This document shows positions 19,711 through 28,077 of a stretch of 46,315 nt of DNA, in pieces. Every line of letters starts with the position of its first letter. The stretch's first letter is position 1. The notes below the pieces were generated by a model, which saw only the letters and a program-made list of their open reading frames with translations, had not been told where the DNA came from and ran no database searches. Where the stretch lies: assembly GCF_029255285.1 (NCBI RefSeq), contig NZ_JAPUVI010000109.1, positions 1-46,315 on the forward strand, written 5' to 3'. The stretch is from Accumulibacter sp. (GTDB lineage: Bacteria > Pseudomonadota > Gammaproteobacteria > Burkholderiales > Rhodocyclaceae). The translations under genes and the position numbers were made by a program.

Positions 19711-19726
19711 TCAAACGAACGTTTGA
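19711..19726. promoter_or_regulatory. PsrA-like operator at the fadN-type promoter
   Basis: TCAAACGAACGTTTGA is an inverted repeat (TCAAAC-N4-GTTTGA) directly downstream of the -10 box, covering the expected transcription start. It fits the fatty-acid regulator PsrA consensus, approximately (G/C)AAAC-N4-GTTT(G/C). A near copy lies before the TetR gene. It probably blocks transcription when bound. Confidence 0.65.
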
Positions 19727-19754
19727 ATTATACGGGCTCCGTTTGGCCCGTCAA
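19727..19754 (-). promoter_or_regulatory. Sigma70-type promoter of the fadN-thiolase operon
   Basis: A -35 TTGACG (19749-19754), a 16-base spacer and a perfect -10 TATAAT (19727-19732) are read on the minus strand. This gives a leader of ~78 bases to the TTG start. Confidence 0.75.
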
Positions 19755-19808
19755 GGCGAAAACGTCCCGGAACGCTTGACGCGGGCAGCGGCTATCCAGG
19801 TCGTGAGC

Positions 19809-19835
19809 AAAAAAAAGCCCCGGAAAACCGGGGCT
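19809..19835 (-). terminator. Intrinsic terminator of fadL
   Basis: AGCCCCGG/CCGGGGCT makes an eight-base stem with a four-base loop, followed by eight T on the minus strand. It lies 27 bases after the fadL stop and insulates fadL from the fadN promoter. Confidence 0.9.
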
Positions 19836-19861
19836 CGACTTGGAGAAACCGCTCTGCGCGA

Positions 19862-21202
19862 TCAGAAGGCCAGCGAATACTGCGCTCCCATAATCCAGAC
19901 GCTTGCGTCGTAATCGCCGATAACGGTCCCGCGATTGGTCAGCGGATTCGCCGTGGTCTCGTTCTTGTAGATGCTCGGATCCTTGACATACAGATAGGCC
20001 AAGCCCAGTTCGAGCGTCTGCTCCTTAGCCGGCTTCCATTGCGCCCCGATAGTGAACCAGGTCCGGTCATTATCCGGCAGCGAGGTCAAGCGACTGGTTG
20101 CGTTCTTGACCGGCGTTTGATCGTAGGCCAGACCGAATTGCAGCTTTAGCGCCTCCGAAAGCGTGTAGTTGGCGCCCAAGGCGACACGGTAGGTATTCTG
20201 AAAATTCGCATCCAGGGTCTGCGCCAGGGCACCGCTTTGCGGTCCCGACGTGCGATAGATGTCGACGTTCTTGATCGAACTCCAACCCGTCCACGACACA
20301 TCGCCCAGCAGTTCCCAGCGATCGCTCAGCTTCTGGCTGACACTGAGAATAAAGGTATCCGGCACCTCGAGGTCGGCCTTGACCTTGCTTGCGCCACCGG
20401 CAGTGCTCAGAGCACTGGCGGTAAGGTTGCCAGCTGGCGAGCCATCGCTATTCAGCTTGACTTTTCCATCGGTGTGATACTGGATGGTAGAGCGATACGA
20501 CAAACCTACCTTGGTAGCCGGCGACAGCGTGAAGAGGGCACCGATATTCCAGCCCCAGGCATCGTCGTCGATGCTCATGTGCGATCTCACCCGAGGTAAG
20601 GCGCCAAACCTCGCCGAGCTGCTGATCGCCACCTGGCGATAATACTCGGCGCTGATCTTCTGCCAGTTCAGTCCGGCTCCCAGCGAAACCACTTCATTGA
20701 CCCGGAAGGCAATCGACGGATTGATGTTCAGCGTCTTGATGTCGAACTCGTTCGACTGCGCACTGCCGCGCCACGGATCGTCATACTTGGTGGTTAGGCC
20801 AAAGGGGGCGCCAATACCCAGACCGACATAAAGGTCCTTGCTCAGCGCCCATGACAGATAGGCATTGGGAATAAAGCCCCAGCCGCCGGCGTCACCGCCA
20901 TTGCCAGCGCCCAGCGGCCCAGCGGGGCCGAACTCGCCGACCTGCGAACCCTGGTCATTGAACTTGAAACTGGTCTTTACTGCCGTCAGACCACCCGACA
21001 CCGCGCGGCCCTGCAATTGCGTCATTCCCGCCGGGTTCCAATAGACGGTGCTGGCATCGTTGGATTTAGCGGCCGAACCGGCATACGCGTTGCCCAGACC
21101 GCTGCCCTGCTCGAGCAACTGAAAACCCGAGGCGCTCGCCCCGCCGGAAAAAACGGCTAGCAGCAGCGCCGGTACCAATTTCATCGAAATCTGTGGCGAC
21201 AT
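19862..21202 (-). CDS. fadL: FadL/OmpP1-family outer-membrane long-chain fatty acid transporter
   Basis: A 446-residue beta-barrel that admits long-chain fatty acids or other hydrophobic compounds. A signal peptide (~1-24, MSPQISMKLVPALLLAVFSG, ending GASA) precedes the mature SGFQLLEQGSGLGNAYAG, the FadL N-terminal hatch. STVYWNPAGMTQL carries the conserved NPA motif, and alternating strands run to a C-terminal Phe (AQYSLAF) that suits barrel assembly. The ATG at 21202 has GAGGGGGA upstream; upstream codons in the open frame have no signal-peptide character. It has its own terminator and stands between the two beta-oxidation operons, which it would supply with substrate. Confidence 0.93.
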   Translation of the reverse strand: MSPQISMKLVPALLLAVFSGGASASGFQLLEQGSGLGNAYAGSAAKSNDASTVYWNPAGMTQLQGRAVSGGLTAVKTSFKFNDQGSQVGEFGPAGPLGAGNGGDAGGWGFIPNAYLSWALSKDLYVGLGIGAPFGLTTKYDDPWRGSAQSNEFDIKTLNINPSIAFRVNEVVSLGAGLNWQKISAEYYRQVAISSSARFGALPRVRSHMSIDDDAWGWNIGALFTLSPATKVGLSYRSTIQYHTDGKVKLNSDGSPAGNLTASALSTAGGASKVKADLEVPDTFILSVSQKLSDRWELLGDVSWTGWSSIKNVDIYRTSGPQSGALAQTLDANFQNTYRVALGANYTLSEALKLQFGLAYDQTPVKNATSRLTSLPDNDRTWFTIGAQWKPAKEQTLELGLAYLYVKDPSIYKNETTANPLTNRGTVIGDYDASVWIMGAQYSLAF

Positions 21203-21252
21203 TTTGAATTCCCCCTCGAATAGGATCCAGTTGTGGCTTTTCCACCACTCGT

Positions 21253-21265
21253 CAAAAGCGTTTTG
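21253..21265. promoter_or_regulatory. Inverted repeat upstream of fadL
   Basis: CAAAA-GCG-TTTTG is a perfect palindrome ~50 bases before the fadL start. It resembles the operators of the fad genes but has a shorter spacer and A instead of C. A link to the TetR regulator is only suggested. Confidence 0.3.
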
Positions 21266-21356
21266 CCAGCCTATCCTAAAACGGCTCGAGGGAAATATCT
21301 TCAGTCGCACCAGTATTGGTCGCCGTCATAACTCGCCATGTTGGATTATCACAACA

Positions 21357-21376
21357 CTTGCCCGACTTTTGGCAAG
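21357..21376 (-). terminator. Possible hairpin after the FadB/FadJ-type gene
   Basis: CTTGCC/GGCAAG with an eight-base loop lies 5 bases past the stop. It lacks a U tract, so it is a weak terminator candidate. Confidence 0.3.
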
Positions 21377-21380
21377 CGAG

Positions 21381-23309
21381 TCAGCCAGTGCGGGTCTTCA
21401 GGTAATGCAATGGTCCGCCGGTGAAGGGTGCAAAACCGGTGCCGAAAATGACGCCGGCGTCGGCCAAGTCAGCGTCCGCTACGACTCCCTCGGCCACCAG
21501 GCGTTGCGTACGCTCCAGCAAAGGCATGACGAGACGGTCCGCCAGACCGTTCGGCACCGTACCCGCCGCACCCTTGACCGGCCTGCCTTGGCGATACTCG
21601 TAGAACCCCTGGCCGCTCTTCCTGCCCAGGCGACCGGCGCTGAAGCGGTCACGCAAACAGGCGGGCGGCGTCGCGCCGGCACCAGCAAGGCTCTTGCCAG
21701 CCGCCATCGCGACGTCGAGCCCGACCATATCGACCAGTTCGATCGGCCCCATCGGCATGCCGAAATCGAGCATCGCGGCATCCACCGTCTCGGGCGCCAG
21801 CCCCTCGTCGACCGCACGCATCGCTTCGAGCATGTAAGGGCCGAGAACCGAGTTGACGAGGAAACCCGGGGCACTGGCGACGGGTAGGGGGAGGCGGTCG
21901 ATTTGCCTGACGAAGGCGGCACCGCGCCCGAGCATCTCCGGATCAGCGTCGGCGGCGGCAACGACTTCGACCAGCGGCATCTTCGCCACCGGGTTGAAAA
22001 AATGAATGCCGATCAGACGCCCGGGTCGGCTCATCCCCACTCGCAGATCCTCGATCCGGAGGCTCGAGGTATTGGTCGCCAGCACGGCGTCCGGCCTGAT
22101 CACAGCGTCGAGATGCTGGAGCAGCTCGCGTTTGGCCTCGAGGTTCTCGAAAATAGCTTCGATCACCACATCGGCCTGACGTGCGCCGTGCCCTTCAGGA
22201 TCGGGAATCAGTCTATCCATGGCGTTACGCAGTTCGCGCGGCTCGCGCATGCGCTGGCGCCAGACGGCGTAGGTCCGCTGTAGCGCCGGCGCGATACGTT
22301 CCATGCCCTGGTCCTGCAGTGTGACAGTCAGCCCGCGCAGCGCGCACCAGGCGGCAATGTCGCCGCCCATCACGCCGGCGCCGACGACATGCACGCGTTG
22401 CGCCTGAAAACGCGAGGCCTTGCCGAAGCCCTTGAGGCGCTCCCGCAGGAAGTACACGCGCATCAGATTACGTGCCGTCGGTGATCGAAAAAGCTGACCG
22501 ATCAGTTCCGGTGCGTCCAGCGCGTTACCGTGGTGCCGCACCCATAGTTCGATGATGGCATAAGGTGCCGGATAGTGCTCCGCACGCGCTCGCCTGGCCA
22601 GTTGCTTGCGCGCACTGGCCGCGACCAAACCCTTGAACGGTCCGTTGAGCAGGCGCTGCAGCAGCGGCGGGCGACGACGCGGCCGATCGGCGAGAACCAG
22701 CGACGCGGCAGCGTTGTCCATTACCCGCGCCGGTACACAGTCGTCCGCCAGGCCGAGGCGTTTGGCCTTCTGGGCATCGATCGTGCGGCCAGTGAGCATC
22801 ATGTCGAGAGCAGCCTGCGGACCGATGCGCTCGGGCAGGCGCAAAATTCCACCCCAACCTGGGACGATACCCAGCATGACTTCCGGCAGGCCCATCCGGG
22901 TCGCAGCTTCGTCAACCGCCAGCAGATAGCGGCAGGCCAGCGCCAGTTCGAGACCACCACCCAGGCAGTGACCACGAACGAGCGCCAGCGTCGGATAGGA
23001 GACACCCGCCAGACGGTTGAAAAGCCGCCAGCCGCGCGCCACCAGGTCGACCCCTTTCTCCGGCGTGTCAATCTGCGTGAACTCCTCAATATCGGCGCCG
23101 GCGATGAAACCGGCTGATTTTCCGGAGCGGAAAATCAGCCCTTTCGGCGGACAGCGGTCGAACTGATCGAGCATCGCCGAGAGCTCGCTCATGACGGCCG
23201 TCGATAATGTATTGGCCGACTCGCCGAGCCTGTCCAGCGTCGCCCAGACGACGCCTTCGGCGCTGATTTCGAGCCGCCAGTGCTGGTAGCTGCTGGAATG
23301 GATGTTCAT
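21381..23309 (-). CDS. Bifunctional enoyl-CoA hydratase/3-hydroxyacyl-CoA dehydrogenase (FadB/FadJ-type)
   Basis: A 642-residue enzyme for the two middle steps of beta-oxidation. The hydratase is N-terminal (~1-190), with an oxyanion-hole GHCLGGGLEL and likely catalytic Glu121 and Glu143. The dehydrogenase follows (~303 onward), with Rossmann GAGVMG at 310-315 and His436 in IHFFNPVAKMPLVEV. It ends at the GFAPFTGGPLHY block, some 60-90 residues shorter than E. coli FadB or FadJ, so the last helical part is trimmed. The start at 23309 (MNIHSSSYQHW) opens the hydratase fold properly; the longer open frame adds ~98 residues of non-coding character. It follows the FadI-type thiolase by 31 bases. 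Confidence 0.92.
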   Translation of the reverse strand: MNIHSSSYQHWRLEISAEGVVWATLDRLGESANTLSTAVMSELSAMLDQFDRCPPKGLIFRSGKSAGFIAGADIEEFTQIDTPEKGVDLVARGWRLFNRLAGVSYPTLALVRGHCLGGGLELALACRYLLAVDEAATRMGLPEVMLGIVPGWGGILRLPERIGPQAALDMMLTGRTIDAQKAKRLGLADDCVPARVMDNAAASLVLADRPRRRPPLLQRLLNGPFKGLVAASARKQLARRARAEHYPAPYAIIELWVRHHGNALDAPELIGQLFRSPTARNLMRVYFLRERLKGFGKASRFQAQRVHVVGAGVMGGDIAAWCALRGLTVTLQDQGMERIAPALQRTYAVWRQRMREPRELRNAMDRLIPDPEGHGARQADVVIEAIFENLEAKRELLQHLDAVIRPDAVLATNTSSLRIEDLRVGMSRPGRLIGIHFFNPVAKMPLVEVVAAADADPEMLGRGAAFVRQIDRLPLPVASAPGFLVNSVLGPYMLEAMRAVDEGLAPETVDAAMLDFGMPMGPIELVDMVGLDVAMAAGKSLAGAGATPPACLRDRFSAGRLGRKSGQGFYEYRQGRPVKGAAGTVPNGLADRLVMPLLERTQRLVAEGVVADADLADAGVIFGTGFAPFTGGPLHYLKTRTG

Positions 23310-23340
23310 GATCTTTCTTTTCCCGCACGTTGGATGACCG

Positions 23341-24630
23341 TCAGGCGCCGATGTCAACGAGCATCGCGCCACCCTGTCCGCCACCGACGCAGATCGCCGC
23401 GATGCCACGCCTGGCCTCGGCAGCGCGCAAGGCATTAAGCAGGTGCAGCACGATGCGCGCTCCCGAGGCACCGACCGGGTGACCGAGCGCAATGGCGCCA
23501 CCATCGACATTGAGACGCTCCTGAGACAGCGATCCGGCGGCACCCGAGAGGCCCAGTTCCGCCTGGCAGTAGTCGTCAGACTCCCAGGCGGCAAGGCAAC
23601 CAAGAACCTGCGCCGCGAAGGCTTCGTTGATTTCCCACAGATCGATGTCGGCCAGTCCGAGTCGATTCCGCTGCAGGATCGGTGTCACGGCGTGTACCGG
23701 ACCCAGCCCCATCTGTGCCGGGTCGAGGCCCGCCCATTGACTGTCGGTGATCCTGCCGAGCGGGGTCAAGCGCCACTGGTCGACCGCTGCCTGCGAAGCA
23801 AGGATCAGCCAAGCGGCGCCATCGGTGATCTGCGAGCTGTTTCCCGGCGTGACGCGGCCGTGCTTGCGGTCAAAAAACGGCTTGAGCCTGGCCAGCGCGG
23901 CCAGATTCGAATCCGGGCGCACGCCGTCATCGGCGCCGTAAACCGTACCCTTGGCATCGACCAGCGGCACGATCTCGCCGAACTGTCCATCGACCCGAGC
24001 GGCGGCGGCTCTGTGGTGGCTGCGCACACTGTACTGGTCCATCTGCTCGCGCGTTATGCCGAAGCGCCAGGCGAGGTTCTCCGCGGTTTGTCCCATCAGC
24101 AGTCCAATGACCGGGTCGGTCAGTCCTTTGAGCAGGCCGATCACCGGCGATAACAACTGAGCAGGCCGCAGGCGGGTGAAGCCGGCCATCTTCTGGCCGA
24201 TCGTTCGCGCCTGCATCATCTCGGCAAACCAACGCACCATCGTCTCGGAGTACAGCAGCGGCGCATGCGACAAGGCATCTACCCCGCCCGCCAGAACCAG
24301 TTGCGACCGCCCGTTCTGGATGTTGGCGATCGCCGAGTCGAGCGCCTGCATGCCGCTGGCACAGTTGCGCATCACCGTCCAGGCCGGCACCTGGTGACCA
24401 CAGCCGAGCCGCAAAGCCACCACCCGACCGATATTCACTTCGTCGGGCGAGGGACTGACACAACCGAGAATGACCTCGTCGAGGTCGGTCGGCGCAAAGG
24501 ACTGACGGATCAACAGCGCACGCCCGGCCTGGACAGCCAGATCACCCGCTGTAAACGGGCCAGGCGCGTTGCGCCCCTTGAGGAATGGCGTTCGGGCGCC
24601 GTCCACGACATATACGGGTTCGAATCCCAC
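23341..24630 (-). CDS. Acetyl-CoA C-acyltransferase (FadI-type thiolase)
   Basis: A 429-residue thiolase, longer than the 400-residue one at 16028-17230 and closer in length and internal insertions to E. coli FadI (436). The nucleophile is Cys90 in MRNCASGMQALDSA. NEAFAAQ, GGAIALGHPVGASGA and the C-terminal CVGGGQGGAML motif complete the site. It starts at GTG with AGGAG upstream. It follows fadE by 77 bases and precedes the FadB/FadJ-type gene by 31, so the two probably act as a trifunctional beta-oxidation complex, as known for FadI-FadJ. That pairing is inferred from gene order. Confidence 0.92.
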   Translation of the reverse strand: MGFEPVYVVDGARTPFLKGRNAPGPFTAGDLAVQAGRALLIRQSFAPTDLDEVILGCVSPSPDEVNIGRVVALRLGCGHQVPAWTVMRNCASGMQALDSAIANIQNGRSQLVLAGGVDALSHAPLLYSETMVRWFAEMMQARTIGQKMAGFTRLRPAQLLSPVIGLLKGLTDPVIGLLMGQTAENLAWRFGITREQMDQYSVRSHHRAAAARVDGQFGEIVPLVDAKGTVYGADDGVRPDSNLAALARLKPFFDRKHGRVTPGNSSQITDGAAWLILASQAAVDQWRLTPLGRITDSQWAGLDPAQMGLGPVHAVTPILQRNRLGLADIDLWEINEAFAAQVLGCLAAWESDDYCQAELGLSGAAGSLSQERLNVDGGAIALGHPVGASGARIVLHLLNALRAAEARRGIAAICVGGGQGGAMLVDIGA

Positions 24631-24707
24631 TTTTTCTCCTTCTTCCGCAGATCCTGATCCGCACCCGACTGCGCAGCGGCAGAGCGCCGCCGCGCGTGGA
24701 ACGCCGC

Positions 24708-27059
24708 CTAGGCCGCCGCTTTGTGGATCGGTGGCTGCTGTCGGCTACGACCGAGATCGTGCGGAAAATCGTCCACTCTGATGACGATGTCCCGCAGCTC
24801 ATTGCGCCGCTTGAGTACGGCGTACTCGGCCGGGGTCAGGATCCCAGCGGCAAAGGCGGCATGCGCCACATCGCGCACGTTGGCCTCGGGATTGTTTGTC
24901 AGCGCACCGCTTTTCTCGGCGGCGCGGATCTTGGCTTCTATGGGTTCGGCGTCTATGGTTGCCGTGAGAGCCAGTTCGAGCGCGCCCACGGCTTCGCCCT
25001 CCGTCTTCGGCAGATACGTTTCCGCGGTCAGGCGATCGCGGGAGGCAGAGGGTTCAATCAGCAACTTGGCAACCCGATGGCCAATGCGGTCGGACGGTAC
25101 GTCGTAGGGGTGACCGAGAGGAAATACGACGCGGTACAGCCAGCGGCCAATCCAGCGCACCGGGAAGTTGGCGATTGCGCCATCGAAGGCCATTTGCGCC
25201 TTGTACATCGCGTCCCACATCGCCCAATGCATCAGCGGAGCGTCCGCCGCCTGGCGCCCTTCCGACTCGAAGCGCTTGAGCGTCGCCGAGCAAAGGTAAA
25301 GCATCGAAAGGATATCCCCCAGGCGTGCCGATAGCTTCTCGCGGCGCTTCAACTCGCCGCCGAGGACGAGCATCGAGATGTCGGCGAGGAAGGCGAAGGC
25401 CGAGGAGAATCGCGTCAGTTGCTGGTAGTAACGCCGGGTTTCGGCAGCCACGTCGGTCGGTGCCGAAACAAAATTCGAACCTGTCAACCCCTTCCAGAAA
25501 GCGCCAAATCCGTGCCTGATCGTATAAGCGAGGTGACCGAACAGGGCGGCGTCGAAATCCCGCAGGCCCTGGACACCGTCTGGATCGAAGGCGGCCTTCA
25601 TCTCCTTTAGCACGTAGGGATGGCAGCGGATCGCCCCCTGACCGAAGAGAATCATGCTGCGCGTCAGGATATTCGCACCCTCGACAGTGATCCCGATCGG
25701 CAGTTGCTGATAAGCCCGGCCGATGAAGTTCGACGGCCCAAGGCAGATTCCCTTGCCGCCAACGATGTCCATGCCGTCGTTGACCACTTGGCGAGCGCGC
25801 TCGGTAACGTGGTACTTGGCGATCGCCGACACGACCGACGGTTTCTCGCCGAGATCGATGGCGCCGGCCGTCATCTTGCGCACGGCGTCCATCATGTAGG
25901 TGTAGGCCCCGATCCGAGTCAGTGGTTCCTCTACACCTTCGAAGCGGCCGATGGCCGTCTTGAACTGACTGCGAACCCTAGCGTAAGCGCCAACGGTACG
26001 CGCCGTCAGCTGCGCCATGCCGGTATTCGAAGATGGGAGCGAAATCGAGCGCCCGGCGGCCAAACACTCCATCAGCATGCGCCAGCCCTGGCCGACCATT
26101 GCGGGGCCACCGATGATGTAGTCCAAAGGCATAAATACATCCTTGCCGCGCGTCGGCCCGTTCATGAACATCGCGTTCAGCGGGAAGTGACGGCGACCGA
26201 TCTCGGCGCCCGGCGTATCGCGCGGTACCAGCGCGCAGGTGATGCCGATATGCTTCTTGCTGCCCAACAGGCCATCCGGGTCGAAGAGATGAAACGCCAG
26301 GCCGAGAATGGTGCACACCGGACCCAGCGTGATATAGCGCTTGTCCCAGGTAACGCGCATGCCGATCACCTCCCTGCCCTGCCAGACGCCCTTGCAGACG
26401 ATGCCGACGTCCGGGATCGACGCCGCGTCCGAACCGGCCCACGGGCTGGTCAGCGCGAAGGCCGGAATCTCGAGCCCCTTGGCCAGGCGAGGCAGAAAGT
26501 GACTCTTCTGCGCTTCCGTGCCGTAGTGCAAAAGGAGTTCGGCCGGACCGAGCGAGTTTGGAACCATCACCGACACCGACAAGGCGGAGCAGCGGGTCGA
26601 CAGCTTGGTAACGATTTGCGAGTGGGCGTAGGCGGAGAATTCCAGGCCACCGTATTTCTTCGGGATAATCATGCCGAGGAAGCCCTTGTCCTTGATGTAC
26701 TGCCACGCTGCCGGAGGGAGATCGTAGAGCTCGCTGGTCACCTGCCAGTCGTCGACCAGAGCACAGGCCTGCTCGGTCTCATTGTCCATGAAGGACTGTT
26801 CTTCGGCAGTCAGCTTCGGCACCGGATAAGCGAGAAGTTTGTTCCAGTCCGGGTTACCACGAAAAAGCTCGCCGTCCCACCATACGGTCCCGGCTTCCAG
26901 CGCTTCACGCTCGGTGTCCGACATTGGCGGCAGTATTCGCTTGTAAGTCTTGAATACCGACCGGCTGATCAGCGCCCGCCGCAGAGGGCGGACGCTGAGC
27001 AGCACGACGACGCTGAAGAGGGTGAGCCCGATGAGTATCGAGATGATCGTTGTGACCAT
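24708..27059 (-). CDS. fadE: Acyl-CoA dehydrogenase, FadE type
   Basis: A 783-residue FAD enzyme that makes the first double bond in beta-oxidation, close to E. coli FadE in length (814). An N-terminal hydrophobic helix (~3-22, TTIISILIGLTLFSVVVLL) probably anchors it to the inner membrane. The dehydrogenase core carries GFLGMIIPKKYGGLEFS, a VPNSLGPAELLLHYGT segment, FALTSPWAGSDAAS and the C-terminal DIVGGKGICLGPSNF block. The C-terminal ~200 residues form the FadE-specific extension. The start at 27059 has AGGAG eight bases upstream; an ATG at 27077 overlaps that Shine-Dalgarno and is unlikely. It is the second gene of the TetR-led operon. Confidence 0.94.
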   Translation of the reverse strand: MVTTIISILIGLTLFSVVVLLSVRPLRRALISRSVFKTYKRILPPMSDTEREALEAGTVWWDGELFRGNPDWNKLLAYPVPKLTAEEQSFMDNETEQACALVDDWQVTSELYDLPPAAWQYIKDKGFLGMIIPKKYGGLEFSAYAHSQIVTKLSTRCSALSVSVMVPNSLGPAELLLHYGTEAQKSHFLPRLAKGLEIPAFALTSPWAGSDAASIPDVGIVCKGVWQGREVIGMRVTWDKRYITLGPVCTILGLAFHLFDPDGLLGSKKHIGITCALVPRDTPGAEIGRRHFPLNAMFMNGPTRGKDVFMPLDYIIGGPAMVGQGWRMLMECLAAGRSISLPSSNTGMAQLTARTVGAYARVRSQFKTAIGRFEGVEEPLTRIGAYTYMMDAVRKMTAGAIDLGEKPSVVSAIAKYHVTERARQVVNDGMDIVGGKGICLGPSNFIGRAYQQLPIGITVEGANILTRSMILFGQGAIRCHPYVLKEMKAAFDPDGVQGLRDFDAALFGHLAYTIRHGFGAFWKGLTGSNFVSAPTDVAAETRRYYQQLTRFSSAFAFLADISMLVLGGELKRREKLSARLGDILSMLYLCSATLKRFESEGRQAADAPLMHWAMWDAMYKAQMAFDGAIANFPVRWIGRWLYRVVFPLGHPYDVPSDRIGHRVAKLLIEPSASRDRLTAETYLPKTEGEAVGALELALTATIDAEPIEAKIRAAEKSGALTNNPEANVRDVAHAAFAAGILTPAEYAVLKRRNELRDIVIRVDDFPHDLGRSRQQPPIHKAAA

Positions 27060-27125
27060 TTGCTGTTCTCCTGTCATTGGTTTTGGGATTCGAGTTCCGA
27101 CGCGTTCGATCGGGATTTCGTGCTT

Positions 27126-27863
27126 TCAGGCCGTCTTGGGCGACGACTCTTGTTGGTTGCCCGAGGGATCGAGCAACTGCGGCAAAGGCGCCCGCAGCCC
27201 TCCGAGCAGAAACGGCATCAGCCGCTGTGCCAGGCGCCTGGCCAGTGCCGTATCGCCCGGACCCTGAGCACCGTTTTCGCCGGCCAAATCGCTCAATCCG
27301 CAACCGGTAACCACCTGCAGCACGTCGGTACCGGCTATGGCATAGGACATCGCGCCAAGCATGAAATGCAAGCGCCAGACAATCTCCGCTTGTGGGACGT
27401 CGGGCAGAGCGCGAAACAGGGCACGCTTGTAACGGTCGATCACCTCAGCATATTCGCCGGCAAAGAAGTGGCGAATGAACTCGGCCGGGTCGGTCAAGGT
27501 TCGACCGAGCAGGCGTAAGAAGGTCATGCCGCCGAGCGACTCGTCCTCACCCATGCGTAGCAAAGTGCCAAAGAATGCCTCGAGGATCTGCGATGGTTTG
27601 AGCGGTGTGCCGCCGGCTTGCGCTTCTAGGCGGTCGAGCACTTCCAGGCGCTCGCGGTTGAGCCACGACAGGCGACGACGGAAGACCTCGCGCAACAACG
27701 CTTCCTTCGACCCGAAATGGTAATTCACCGCCGCCAGATTGACCTCGGCGGCACCGGTAATCATCCGCATCGACGTCGCCTCGTAGCCATGTTCCATGAA
27801 CAGGCGTTCGGCGACGTCAAGGATGCGGTCGCGCGTATCGTGATTGGTTCTCTGATCGGGCAT
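27126..27863 (-). CDS. TetR-family transcriptional regulator (PsrA-like, fatty-acid regulon)
   Basis: A 245-residue repressor-type regulator. The N-terminal helix-turn-helix (~10-58) reads TRDRILDVAERLFMEHGYEA ... NLAAVNYHFGSKEALL, the classic TetR signature. The C-terminal part (~75-225) is helical and would bind the effector; by context this is a long-chain acyl-CoA or fatty acid. It precedes fadE by 66 bases on the same strand, so it probably heads that operon. Its own promoter carries an inverted repeat almost identical to the one at the fadN operon, which suggests autoregulation and control of both beta-oxidation units. No strong Shine-Dalgarno is seen before the ATG. Confidence 0.9.
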   Translation of the reverse strand: MPDQRTNHDTRDRILDVAERLFMEHGYEATSMRMITGAAEVNLAAVNYHFGSKEALLREVFRRRLSWLNRERLEVLDRLEAQAGGTPLKPSQILEAFFGTLLRMGEDESLGGMTFLRLLGRTLTDPAEFIRHFFAGEYAEVIDRYKRALFRALPDVPQAEIVWRLHFMLGAMSYAIAGTDVLQVVTGCGLSDLAGENGAQGPGDTALARRLAQRLMPFLLGGLRAPLPQLLDPSGNQQESSPKTA

Positions 27864-27936
27864 GAAATGGGTGTCGCTGGAAGGTCGGCGAGCAAAAAGC
27901 GAACATGACAGCTACCTCTAAACGTCTGTCACTATT

Positions 27937-27952
27937 TCAAACGTTCGTTTTA
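27937..27952. promoter_or_regulatory. PsrA-like operator upstream of the TetR gene
   Basis: TCAAACGTTCGTTTTA shares 15 of 16 positions with one strand of the fadN-operon repeat (TCAAACGTTCGTTTGA). It abuts the minus-strand -10 box in the same geometry. It lies in the 214-base divergent gap shared with the ABC exporter, so it could act on both genes. Confidence 0.6.
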
Positions 27953-27981
27953 ATGTTAGGGCCATGGTGGACGAAATGCAA
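27953..27981 (-). promoter_or_regulatory. Promoter of the TetR-fadE operon
   Basis: A -35 TTGCAT (27976-27981), a 17-base spacer and a -10 TAACAT (27953-27958) are read on the minus strand, with the operator immediately downstream. Confidence 0.55.
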
Positions 27982-28077
27982 GTTTTTTTGGTGCTTTTTC
28001 GATCAGCCTTGAGCGCCAACTCGCCCGCAACAGGGCATACTCGAAACATCAATGACTCGATCGACCGGAACTCGCTC

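Noticed and set aside
19701-19760. Extra CAAACG-like half sites (19703-19708 and 19739-19745) as more operators
   Set aside because: They are single half sites without a partner at the right distance.
21203-21310. Longer start for FadL (36 more residues)
   Set aside because: The extra residues hide the signal peptide, while the internal ATG has a strong Shine-Dalgarno.
23310-23603. 98-residue N-terminal extension of the FadB/FadJ-type enzyme
   Set aside because: It overlaps the end of the upstream thiolase gene and has Arg/Ser-rich out-of-frame composition.
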